Both the position numbers and the translations under genes were made by a program. Positions 1-8,495 of a DNA stretch of 11,750 bases are shown one piece after another. Source of the DNA: Actinomycetota bacterium. Lineage in GTDB: Bacteria > Actinomycetota > Actinomycetes > JACCUZ01. The stretch spans positions 1-11,750 of the forward strand of contig JAVEDG010000181.1 in assembly GCA_030841245.1 (NCBI GenBank), given 5' to 3'. A model generated the notes under the pieces. The model was given only the letters and a program-made list of their open reading frames with translations. It was not told where the DNA came from and did no database searches. The first letter of the stretch is position 1, and every line of letters starts with the position of its first letter.

Positions 1-1
1 C

Positions 2-313
2 GCCGGGATCGCGTTCCGGGTGCTGTGGGTCGGTGCACCGCGGTGGCTTTACACCCCGGTCTACCTCGCCCTCGGCTGGGTGGCGATCTTCTACCTGCCC
101 GACCTCTGGCGCAACGGCGGAGCGGCAGTCGTCATCCTGCTCGGCATCGGTGGACTGCTCTACAGCGTGGGAGGCGTCGTCTACGGCCTCAAGCGGCCGA
201 ACCCGTCACCGCGGTGGTTCGGCTTCCACGAGGTGTTCCACGCTCTGACCCTGGCCGCGTTCGTCACGCACTACATCGCGGTCTCGATCGCGACGTACAC
301 CTACCCGAGCTGA
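2..313 (+). CDS. Hemolysin III / TrhA (PAQR-like) membrane protein, C-terminal part
   Basis: This is the 3' end of a gene whose start lies left of the window; the frame is open from base 2 to the TGA at 311-313. About 103 residues are visible, with three to four hydrophobic stretches (LYTPVYLALGWVAIFYL, GGAAVVILLGIGGLLYSVGGVVYGL, and the last one around ALTLAAFVTHYIAV). The segment FGFHEVFHALTLAAFVTHY carries the HxxxH pair plus a following His that is typical of the last helices of the HlyIII/PAQR superfamily, where conserved His residues bind zinc. The KRPNPSPRWFGFHEVFH order is also typical. The bacterial family is annotated as hemolysin III or TrhA; its role in membrane homeostasis is known only for a few members, and hemolysis should not be assumed here. 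It converges with the histidine-rich gene, leaving 35 bases between the stops and no convincing terminator hairpin. Confidence 0.85.
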   Translation, partial: AGIAFRVLWVGAPRWLYTPVYLALGWVAIFYLPDLWRNGGAAVVILLGIGGLLYSVGGVVYGLKRPNPSPRWFGFHEVFHALTLAAFVTHYIAVSIATYTYPS

Positions 314-348
314 CCTGACGGCTGTCCTGAGCGCGAGGGCCGGCTGCC

Positions 349-915
349 TCAGCTGCCTGCGGACTCCGGGCCTTGTGCGCGCACCCGCTCGACCGTCTCC
401 ATGGCAGAGCGCAACTCGGCCAGCCATTCCTCGGCGTGCTCGCCGACCAGCCGCACCGACCAGGCCAGGGCCTCCGACCTTGACCGCGCCACACCGGCGT
501 CGACCAGCGTGTCGAGGACGCGTCGCTCGGGCTGGCGCAGCCGGGTCATGACCGGCACCGACAGGTGGGTGAACAGCACCCGGCGGTCCCCGCAGACGGC
601 GCCCCAGGCGACCTTGCGCCCGAACCGGTGCTCGGCCTCCCGGGCGATCGCCATGCGGCGGTCCCGGGTGTCCTCGCGGAAACCCTTGACCCGCCCGTCG
701 CGCGCCGCCGCCTGCTCCGCGGCCGGACGATCGGCGCCGACCTCGGGCTCGGCCAGGGTGCCGACCACGGTGATCTCCTCACGGTCCACGACGACCTCGG
801 CCGCCTCGGTGAACCAGTCCTGCGGCAGCCGACCGGTGAACCAGCCCCGCACGCTGTCGGTGCTGTCGTCGGTGTCGTGCTCGTGATGGTGGTGGCCGTG
901 GCCGTGCGATCTCAT
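349..915 (-). CDS. His-rich protein with ribbon-helix-helix-like C-terminal domain, possible metal-linked regulator
   Basis: The protein has 188 residues. The first 13 contain seven His (MRSHGHGHHHHEH), followed by an acidic linker, which suggests metal binding. The middle (about 25-110) has a conserved-looking WFTGRLPQDWFTEAAEVVVD segment and is rich in charged residues. The last 70 residues read as a ribbon-helix-helix fold: a short strand (LSVPVMTRL), a helix (PERRVLDTLVDAGVA), then SRSEALAWSVRLVGEHAEEW, close to the RSRSEAL-type second helix of CopG/Arc proteins. Similar proteins are, from memory, common in Actinobacteria as hypothetical proteins. The ATG at 915-913 has no Shine-Dalgarno sequence; a TAATCA element ends seven bases upstream, consistent with a leaderless transcript. 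The gene lies 42 bases after the GNAT gene, and a repeated TGTAAC motif covers its start, so autoregulation is plausible. Reality of the gene is well supported; DNA binding and metal binding are inferred. Confidence 0.8.
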   Translation of the reverse strand: MRSHGHGHHHHEHDTDDSTDSVRGWFTGRLPQDWFTEAAEVVVDREEITVVGTLAEPEVGADRPAAEQAAARDGRVKGFREDTRDRRMAIAREAEHRFGRKVAWGAVCGDRRVLFTHLSVPVMTRLRQPERRVLDTLVDAGVARSRSEALAWSVRLVGEHAEEWLAELRSAMETVERVRAQGPESAGS

Positions 916-938
916 GTAACGATGATTACACCGTTACA
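915..938 (-). promoter_or_regulatory. Repeated TGTAAC-type operator overlapping a leaderless promoter
   Basis: Reading the minus strand, three octamer-spaced half-sites lie end to end: TGTAAC (938-933), TGTAAT (930-925) and the inverted GTTACA (920-915). The outer arms form a 7-bp inverted repeat (TGTAACG at 915-921, CGTTACA at 932-938), and the inner TGTAA/TTACA pair (915-919, 926-930) forms a second one. It is one of the few AT-rich islands in this GC-rich window. TAATCA (928-923) sits seven bases before the ATG and could be the -10 box of a leaderless mRNA; no good -35 is seen. The last base of the element is inside the start codon of the histidine-rich protein, so a bound protein would block transcription directly. 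The binding protein is not known; the gene it precedes is the first candidate. Confidence 0.55.
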
Positions 939-957
939 ACGCCGCCGCTAGCAGCGT

Positions 958-1437
958 TCACCCTCGGCGTACGCCGGTGGGGCGGCTCAGCACGACGTAG
1001 GTCACGCCCTGCTCCGGCACGACATGGCGTGCGACCTCGGTGAAACCGAGCCGCTCGAGCAGCCGCAGACTGCGCCGGTTCCACTCCTGGACCACCGCGC
1101 GGAACCGGTTCGCCGAGGCTTCCGCGGCCGCGCCACGTGCGTGCTCGAGCACCGCGGCCGCGAACTCCCGTCCGCGCCCCTGCCCCGTGAGGTCCGGGCG
1201 CATCCCGACGCCGACGTCGAGCACGCCCGCGACCTCGCCCAGACCGGGCACCCGCGCCTCCAGGCCGAGGCAGGCGAACCCGACCAGTCCCCCGTCCTCG
1301 TCGTCGACGACCGCGAAGAACCCCTCGTCCGCGCGGACCGGCTCGGTGCCGTCGTAGACCGCCCACGGGCCGGGGTAGCGCCACAGGGCGATGGACTCGC
1401 CGTCCTGCGCCGACATCGGCCGAACCCGGTAGGACAT
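958..1437 (-). CDS. GNAT-family N-acetyltransferase
   Basis: The protein has 159 residues from the ATG at 1437-1435 (MSYRVRPMSAQDGESIALW). The acetyl-CoA pyrophosphate loop of GNAT motif A is RPDLTGQGRG (residues 80-89, with the Q/R-x-x-G-x-G/A pattern at 86-89), preceded by the usual strand (LDVGVGM). Motif B is seen in VQEWNRRSLRLLERLGFTEV, with Asn120 and the LGF turn. The N-terminal WRYPGPWAVYD segment is shared by a RimI-like actinobacterial subgroup. The acceptor cannot be told from sequence. The frame stays open for 29 codons upstream, but that part is Arg/Pro-rich and would overlap the DUF255 gene, so the inner ATG is chosen. It starts 11 bases after the DUF255 stop and has only a weak AGGG upstream, so translational coupling in one operon is likely. 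Confidence 0.88.
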   Translation of the reverse strand: MSYRVRPMSAQDGESIALWRYPGPWAVYDGTEPVRADEGFFAVVDDEDGGLVGFACLGLEARVPGLGEVAGVLDVGVGMRPDLTGQGRGREFAAAVLEHARGAAAEASANRFRAVVQEWNRRSLRLLERLGFTEVARHVVPEQGVTYVVLSRPTGVRRG

Positions 1438-1448
1438 GGCCGCCGACC

Positions 1449-3467
<2,019 letters not shown>

Positions 3468-3474
3468 CTGTCCA

Positions 3475-3480
3475 CTCTCC
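3475..3480 (-). promoter_or_regulatory. Ribosome binding site of the DUF255 gene
   Basis: GGAGAG on the minus strand, with its GGAG core nine bases before the GTG start codon. It decides the start of the DUF255 gene among the many upstream in-frame codons of a frame that has no stop for over 3 kb. Confidence 0.6.
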
Positions 3481-3530
3481 CCCAGCCACCCCACCCCCAG
3501 TCCCGGCCGGCCCCCCGCCGGCTCGCCTGT

Positions 3531-3560
3531 CCTGGTCTGACCTGGTCTCGCCCGGTCTGG
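3531..3560. repeat. Three-copy 10-bp direct repeat in the divergent spacer
   Basis: Three successive decamers share the pattern CCyGGTCTnn: CCTGGTCT at 3531 and at 3541, and CCCGGTCT at 3551. On the other strand the unit is AGACCAGG. The copies are exactly one helical turn apart and lie in the 204-base region (3468-3671) between the divergent DUF255 and GGDEF-EAL genes. They could be a multi-copy operator or simple slippage in GC-rich DNA. A TTGACC hexamer follows at 3576-3581, but no acceptable -10 box is found 16-18 bases later, so I do not call a promoter. The rest of the spacer is C-rich on the plus strand and shows nothing else convincing. Confidence 0.5.
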
Positions 3561-3658
3561 TCCGGCCGCGAGGAGTTGACCTTCTCTCGACCCCCCAGGA
3601 GTCAAGTCGGCGACAGCGGCGCCGATACGCAACCAATGACCTGGCGCAGCGTGGACGC

Positions 3659-3667
3659 GGGGGGTGA
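3659..3667 (+). promoter_or_regulatory. Ribosome binding site of the GGDEF-EAL gene
   Basis: A G-run ending in GGTGA lies four bases before the ATG at 3672. An in-frame ATG at 3636 would add 12 residues but has no comparable purine-rich site, so 3672 is preferred. Confidence 0.5.
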
Positions 3668-3671
3668 ACGC

Positions 3672-6600
3672 ATGCCGACGCGCCATCTGGCGGTCTCCTC
3701 CCTGGCAGTTGTCGTCGTCGCCCTGCTGGGCTGCTACCTGCTGCTGCCCGCGAGCGGAGCCCGGACCGTCATCTGGGTCGTCGCCGCGCTGGGCGGAGCG
3801 GTCGTGGCGCTGGTGCACAGCATGCGGACCAAGCTGGCCGACCCGCTGCCGGTCTGGCTGCTCGCCGCCGGGATCGCCCTGATCGGCGCCGGCCAGGCGC
3901 TTGCGGTACGGACGCCGGACATCCCGTCGTACGGCGACGTGCTGCGCCTCGCGGCCTACCCGGTGGCCGCCGCCGCGGTCATCGCCTTCCAGCGGGACCG
4001 GGTCCGCCGCGACCGGGCGAGCCTTCTGGACTCCCTCGTGGTCACGGTCGCCGCCGCCCAGGCAGGCTGGCTGGTGATCGTCGAGCCGGCCCTGCACCAT
4101 GGCGACCTCGCGGTTGTCATCACGAACGTGGCCTACCCCCTCGGTGACCTGCTGGTCATCGGCGTGATCGCCCGCCTGACGTTCTCGGTCCTCGGCAGCC
4201 ACGACGTCGCCGCCCGCTACCTCGTCGGCGGGCTGGGCCTCGGGGTGCTCTCCGACGTCAGCGCGACGGTCGCCCACCGCGACGGCCTGGCGGCCGGCTG
4301 GCTGCCGGCGTTCGCGCTCGTCTGCCTCGCCGTGCGTCACCCCGGCATGGCCAGCCCGCCGGAGCACCCCGCCGATGCCCGGCTCGCGTCCGCCTGGCGT
4401 TTCGTGGTCCTCCTGGGCCTGGCCTGCCTGGTGTCGCCGGTGCTGGTCATCACCCACCCGGTCGGTGAGGAGCACGAGAAGGCCGCGGTGGTGCTCGGCG
4501 GAGCGGTGCTGCTCTTCACTCTCTCCGTGATGCGCATCGTGAGCCTGCTGGACCGGCTGCGACGCGCCTTCCGCCGCGAGCACGTCCTGCGCGGTGCGAC
4601 CGCCTCCCTCGTCGGTGCTGCCGACCGCGGTGCCGTGCGCGACGCCGCCCTGTCGGCCGCGGCCGACCTGCTGGACCAGGCCGGCTCGCGCGCCTGGCGG
4701 GTCGACAGCGACCCCGGCGGCACGGTCGCCCAAGCGACCGACGACGACGACATCGCGACGTTCCTCGACGCCGCCGAGCTCGCCCTCTTCCCGGACGGTC
4801 CGAGCGGCATCGGCGTGCTGAACGAACCGTCCCTGCTGCACGCGACCCTCGGCGTACCGACGACTCAGTGCCTCGTGCTGATCGCGCTCCCGGTTCGTGG
4901 CATGGCCCGGGAGGCCGCCGTCGTGTCCGTCCCGACACCGCCGTCGACACGCACGACCTCGGCGCTGGAGTCGCTCGCCTCGACCATGTCGATGGCCCTG
5001 GAGCGGCTCGACGTCGGCGAGATCATGGTCGAGCGGCGCAGCGAGCGGAGTCTGCGGATCATGCTGCAGTTCGCCTCCGACGTGATCTGCATCCTGGACC
5101 ACGACCTCACCGTCGTGCACGTGACGCCCGCGGTGGAACCGATCGTCGGCCTTCCGGCTCCCGAGCTGCTCGGCATGAACTGGCTCGACGTGGTGGCCGA
5201 GGACGACCGCGAGGCAGCGCGCGACCTCGTCACCCTCGCGCAGGGCGGTCGACCGGCGCGCGGCGAGATCCGCCTGAACACCGAGGGCGGCAGCGCCCGT
5301 CATGTGGACGCAGTGGTCACCGAGGTCATCGACGAGGACCTGATGGGTTTCGTGGTGACCTGCCACGACATCACCGAGCGCCACGAGCTGGAGCAGCAGC
5401 TCACCCACCAGGCCTTCCACGACGCCCTGACCGGCCTCGCCAACCGCGCCCTGTTCCGCGACCGGCTCGGTCACGCGATGGCTCGCTCGCGCGGCACCGC
5501 GCGATACGGCGTCCTCTTCGTCGACCTCGACGACTTCAAGACGGTGAACGACAGCCTGGGGCACGCCGCCGGGGACACCCTGCTCCGAGAGATGACGACC
5601 CGCCTGCGGGACTGTCTGCGCGACGGCGACACCGCCGCACGGCTCGGCGGGGACGAGTTCGCGATCCTGCTCGAGGACGTGGAGGACGACGAGCACTGCG
5701 AGCGCATCGCGCGGCGGCTGCTGGAGGCGCTGCGCGTGCCGTTCGACGTGGGCGGCACGGAGGTGGGGACGTCGGCGAGCATCGGGATCGCCATCGGCTC
5801 CCCCGGCCCGTCGACGCCCGAGGACCTGATGCGCAATGCCGACCTCGCGCTGTACGACGCCAAGAACGCAGGGAAGAACCGGTACGCCGTGTTCGCGGTC
5901 GAGATGCACGAGGCCGCCATCGCCAGGCTGTCCCTCACCAGTGACCTGCGCCATGCCATCGAGCGCGGCGAGCTGGTCGTGCACTACCAGCCGCTGGTCG
6001 CGTTGGACTCCGGCGAGATCACCGGTCTCGAGGCCCTGGTCCGCTGGAACCACCCGCGCCGCGGCGTCCTGCAACCGGGGCAGTTCATCCCACTGGCCGA
6101 GGAGACGGGTCTGATCGTCCCGCTCGGCCGTGCCGTCCTGCGCGCCGCCCTGCACGCGACCGTCATCTGGCAGCGCGGCCACGAAGCACACCGCGACCTG
6201 CGAATCGCGGTGAACGTCAGCGGCCGCCAGCTGCAGGATCCGGGCATCGTCGAGGACGTCCGCACCGCGATCGAGGACACGAAGATCGACCCTTCGACAG
6301 TCGTGCTGGAGATCACGGAGAGCGTCCTGCTGCCGGGCGAGGACGTGGTGATCGAACGGCTGCACGCGCTCGCCGATCTCGGCGTCCACCTCTACATCGA
6401 CGACTTCGGCACCGGCTACTCGTCGCTCAGCTACCTGCAGATGCTGCCGGTGGACGGGCTCAAGCTGGCCCAGGAGTTCGTCGAGACGTTGCCCGGCACC
6501 GAGTCCCAGTCGGGGATGGTCCGCACCATCCGTGACCTGGCCGACACCCTTGGCCTGGCCGCGGTCGTGGCTGAGGGGATCGAGCGGCCCGAGCAGTGGA

Positions 6601-6779
6601 CGTCGCTGCTCTCGCTGGGCTACCGGCTGGGCCAGGGCTTCCATCTGGCCCTGCCGATGCCCGCGGACCAGATCCCGGGCTTCCTCGACGGCAGCTCCCC
6701 CCTCGGCGAGATCGAACCAGGGCAGGGCGCTGCCGCCGCGGCGGCCTCCTCGGGCGGCGCCGAGACCAGCCCGGTCTGA
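3672..6779 (+). CDS. Membrane-bound GAF-PAS-GGDEF-EAL cyclic-di-GMP cyclase/phosphodiesterase
   Basis: The protein has 1035 residues. Residues 1 to about 295 form nine or ten hydrophobic helices, probably a membrane sensor. A GAF-like segment follows (about 303-445, ending [15 protein letters not shown]), then a PAS domain (about 457-575, ending [14 protein letters not shown]), a GGDEF domain (578-735) and an EAL domain (about 755-1000). The cyclase site is intact: Asp618 in FVDLDDFK and GGDEF at 659-663, with an inhibitory I-site RDGD at 650-653, five residues upstream. The phosphodiesterase residues are also present: EAL at 787-789, Asn848 (NVSGRQL), Glu880 and Glu883 (EITE), Asp910-Asp911 (DDFGTG), Lys931, Glu968 (AEGIE) and Gln988. 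One departure is LKLAQEFV where LKIDRSFV is usual. The last 20 residues are a low-complexity Ala/Ser/Gly tail. Both synthesis and breakdown of c-di-GMP are possible; the net activity cannot be predicted. The gene diverges from DUF255 and stands 62 bases before a glycosyltransferase gene on the same strand. Confidence 0.95.
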   Translation: MPTRHLAVSSLAVVVVALLGCYLLLPASGARTVIWVVAALGGAVVALVHSMRTKLADPLPVWLLAAGIALIGAGQALAVRTPDIPSYGDVLRLAAYPVAAAAVIAFQRDRVRRDRASLLDSLVVTVAAAQAGWLVIVEPALHHGDLAVVITNVAYPLGDLLVIGVIARLTFSVLGSHDVAARYLVGGLGLGVLSDVSATVAHRDGLAAGWLPAFALVCLAVRHPGMASPPEHPADARLASAWRFVVLLGLACLVSPVLVITHPVGEEHEKAAVVLGGAVLLFTLSVMRIVSLLDRLRRAFRREHVLRGATASLVGAADRGAVRDAALSAAADLLDQAGSRAWRVDSDPGGTVAQATDDDDIATFLDAAELALFPDGPSGIGVLNEPSLLHATLGVPTTQCLVLIALPVRGMAREAAVVSVPTPPSTRTTSALESLASTMSMALERLDVGEIMVERRSERSLRIMLQFASDVICILDHDLTVVHVTPAVEPIVGLPAPELLGMNWLDVVAEDDREAARDLVTLAQGGRPARGEIRLNTEGGSARHVDAVVTEVIDEDLMGFVVTCHDITERHELEQQLTHQAFHDALTGLANRALFRDRLGHAMARSRGTARYGVLFVDLDDFKTVNDSLGHAAGDTLLREMTTRLRDCLRDGDTAARLGGDEFAILLEDVEDDEHCERIARRLLEALRVPFDVGGTEVGTSASIGIAIGSPGPSTPEDLMRNADLALYDAKNAGKNRYAVFAVEMHEAAIARLSLTSDLRHAIERGELVVHYQPLVALDSGEITGLEALVRWNHPRRGVLQPGQFIPLAEETGLIVPLGRAVLRAALHATVIWQRGHEAHRDLRIAVNVSGRQLQDPGIVEDVRTAIEDTKIDPSTVVLEITESVLLPGEDVVIERLHALADLGVHLYIDDFGTGYSSLSYLQMLPVDGLKLAQEFVETLPGTESQSGMVRTIRDLADTLGLAAVVAEGIERPEQWTSLLSLGYRLGQGFHLALPMPADQIPGFLDGSSPLGEIEPGQGAAAAAASSGGAETSPV

Positions 6780-6782
6780 GCA

Positions 6783-6796
6783 CTCCCGATCAGGAG
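6783..6796. repeat. Short imperfect palindrome after the GGDEF-EAL gene
   Basis: CTCCCGATCAGGAG, centred on GATC, matches its reverse complement at all but one symmetric pair. It begins four bases after the TGA and ends 32 bases before the putative -10 box of the glycosyltransferase gene. It could be a small operator. It is too short and has no T-tract, so it is unlikely to be a terminator. Confidence 0.25.
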
Positions 6797-6828
6797 CCTG
6801 CGCCACGGCGACCGCTCATGCGCTCGTC

Positions 6829-6834
6829 TAGCCT
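6829..6834 (+). promoter_or_regulatory. Probable -10 box for a leaderless glycosyltransferase transcript
   Basis: TAGCCT matches the TANNNT form of actinobacterial -10 boxes and ends seven bases before the ATG at 6842, the distance expected if transcription begins at the start codon. No -35 is obvious. The GAAGGGA next to the ATG is too close to act as a normal ribosome binding site, which supports the leaderless reading. Confidence 0.4.
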
Positions 6835-6841
6835 GAAGGGA

Positions 6842-8446
6842 ATGAGGTCGCTCGCGCAGTCAGCGCGCCTACGGGGACTCGTGACGCGCGAGCTCGTGGG
6901 TGCTTTCGGCGCTCTCGGCGTCGCGCTCGTGCTCTTCACCCGCTGGAGCACGGACGCCGGCATGACCCGCGACGAAGCCATCTACGTCTACGCCGGGCAA
7001 CAGCTGATCCACGGCATCCCGCCGTACTCCAGCATCTTCGACCCGAAGACACCCGGCGCCAGCCTGCTCACGGGGCTGGCGGCTGCCGCAGCCCGGCTCG
7101 GCCACTGGGACGACCTGCACAGCATGCGGCTGCTGTTCTTCGCCTTCGCGTGCCTCACCGTCGTCGCCGTCTACCTGCTGGCGAGCATGCTCTGGCAGTC
7201 TCCGCTCGCCGGCATCGCGGCCGCGGTCGTGTTCGCGTCGTTCAAGGGCTTCGCCGTCGACGCGATGACGGGCCCCGACGCCAAGACACCGGGGATCCTG
7301 ATGGCGGTCCTGTGCCTCGCGCTGCTGGTGCGAGGCAGATGGTTCTGGGCCGGGCTCACCGGCTCGCTCGCCTTCCTCGTCTGGCAGCCGTTGGGGATCT
7401 ACGCGGCGGTCGCAGTCGCCGGTGCCGCCTTCATCCCGGCAACCGGAGAGCGCCGTCGGGCCGTGCTGGGGGCCGCGGCCGGCGCGGTCATCCCCGTTCT
7501 TCTGGTCGCCGGGTACTTCGTGCTCGTGGGTGCCTTGGGCAACTTCCTGCAGGCAACGGTCGTGTTCCCCACCAGCGGGATCGCACGTCCTCCGGAGAGC
7601 CTCGGCGATCGACTGCGCGTGATCGCCGACATCGTGAGCGTGTACTACGAGGTGTACTTCTGGGTCGGCCTGATCCTCCTCGCCGCGGTCGTGGCGTGGC
7701 ATCTAGCCGTCGGCCGGGCAGAACCGCGAACGGCGCTGCGGCACCCGTTGGTCTGGGCGGTCCTGCCCACCTGGCTGGCGCTGACCCTGTTCTCGGCGTC
7801 GGACTTCCAGGGACCGCCCGATCTCTATCCGTTGCTGCCTTACGCCGCGCTCGGCTTCGGAGGAACGGCCGCGGTCATCGCCGGTCGCTTCAACCACCCG
7901 AAGGTCAACCGCTCGATCGTCGCCGCCGTGCTCGCCTCGGCGCTCGCACTGACCGTCGTCTCGGCCATCACCTTCGGCTCCGAGGGCGCGGCAGACAGGG
8001 GGCTGACCGGACAGCTGCAGACCGCCTGCACGATCGACCGGACCGTAGGCCCGCACGGCACCTTGATGTCTCTCGGGGACCCCCGACCTCTGGCGATGAC
8101 CCACCGCCGCAGCCCCAACCGGTTCATCTATCTGGGCTCCGGGATCGCCGAGTGGCACGTCAGCCAGCTGCCCGGCCACCTCCGCGACTGGCAGCGGGAC
8201 ATCCGCGCGGCCAACCCGACGGTGATCGTCGTCAAGGGGTGGCACTCGACAGTGCACCCGACGTTGCGCTACCGGATGGAGACGTGGCTGGCATCGGTCT
8301 ACGAGCCCGCGAAGATCGGGACCACGCAGCTCTACCTGGCTCCGGGTGCGGCGCTGCTGGCGGCGAGCCGCGGGGTCGTGGTCGTTCGTTTCGCGGGGAA
8401 CGAGCCGCTCCATCTCACGGCGGGACCGCAGATGGAGCGCTGTTAG
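6842..8446 (+). CDS. GT-C-type integral membrane glycosyltransferase (PMT/ArnT-like)
   Basis: The protein has 534 residues from the ATG at 6842; an in-frame ATG at 6818 would add eight residues but lacks a ribosome site. After a short basic N-terminus and a first membrane helix (about 17-35), the first external loop holds TRDEAIYVYAGQQLIHG (Arg43, Asp44, Glu45) and FDPKTPG (66-72). This acidic loop after helix 1 is where GT-C enzymes such as PMT and ArnT keep their catalytic Asp. About eight more hydrophobic segments run to residue 375. Residues about 378-534 form a largely hydrophilic C-terminal domain, probably outside the membrane (TACTIDRTVGPHGTL, PTVIVVKGWHS). Such enzymes use a polyprenyl-phosphate sugar to glycosylate a protein, lipid or glycan. 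The sugar and acceptor are unknown. The next three genes plausibly supply its donor. The stop codon lies within a putative promoter for the dehydrogenase gene. Confidence 0.8.
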   Translation: MRSLAQSARLRGLVTRELVGAFGALGVALVLFTRWSTDAGMTRDEAIYVYAGQQLIHGIPPYSSIFDPKTPGASLLTGLAAAAARLGHWDDLHSMRLLFFAFACLTVVAVYLLASMLWQSPLAGIAAAVVFASFKGFAVDAMTGPDAKTPGILMAVLCLALLVRGRWFWAGLTGSLAFLVWQPLGIYAAVAVAGAAFIPATGERRRAVLGAAAGAVIPVLLVAGYFVLVGALGNFLQATVVFPTSGIARPPESLGDRLRVIADIVSVYYEVYFWVGLILLAAVVAWHLAVGRAEPRTALRHPLVWAVLPTWLALTLFSASDFQGPPDLYPLLPYAALGFGGTAAVIAGRFNHPKVNRSIVAAVLASALALTVVSAITFGSEGAADRGLTGQLQTACTIDRTVGPHGTLMSLGDPRPLAMTHRRSPNRFIYLGSGIAEWHVSQLPGHLRDWQRDIRAANPTVIVVKGWHSTVHPTLRYRMETWLASVYEPAKIGTTQLYLAPGAALLAASRGVVVVRFAGNEPLHLTAGPQMERC

Positions 8447-8449
8447 GCT
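8444..8449 (+). promoter_or_regulatory. Candidate internal -10 box overlapping the glycosyltransferase stop codon
   Basis: TAGGCT begins at the TAG stop of the membrane glycosyltransferase and lies 46 bases before the dehydrogenase ATG. It resembles the TAGCCT upstream of the glycosyltransferase gene. The -35 region is poor. If real, it lets the dehydrogenase, GT2 and epimerase genes be expressed apart from the membrane enzyme. Confidence 0.3.
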
Positions 8450-8495
8450 CGTCGGCGCGGCGACCGACGGGACGATCGATCGAGCAGGGTGTGAG

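Noticed and set aside
314..348. Bidirectional terminator between hemolysin III and the His-rich gene
   Set aside because: Only four consecutive pairs (GAGG with CCTC) can form and there is no T-run.
926..1384. 152-codon minus-strand frame within the GNAT gene
   Set aside because: Arg/Gly-rich shadow of the GNAT gene with no motif of its own.
3506..3522. GCCGGC repeat around five C, as a hairpin or terminator
   Set aside because: The six-base unit is self-complementary and the area is almost pure G/C, so such a stem is expected by chance. It lies upstream of both divergent genes, where a terminator has no use.
3576..3604. TTGACC as a -35 box for the GGDEF-EAL gene
   Set aside because: No TANNNT-like hexamer is present at 16-18 bases spacing, so the match is not enough for a promoter call.
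3468..6806. Minus-strand open frame of over 1100 codons running on from the DUF255 gene across the GGDEF-EAL gene
   Set aside because: It is antisense to a gene with clear catalytic motifs, and its translation is low-complexity Gly/Arg/His/Asp/Gln-rich. Stop-free antisense frames are expected in DNA of this GC content.
6596..6841. Upstream extension of the membrane glycosyltransferase frame
   Set aside because: It overlaps the EAL domain of the preceding gene in another frame and adds only Arg/Pro/Gly-rich sequence.
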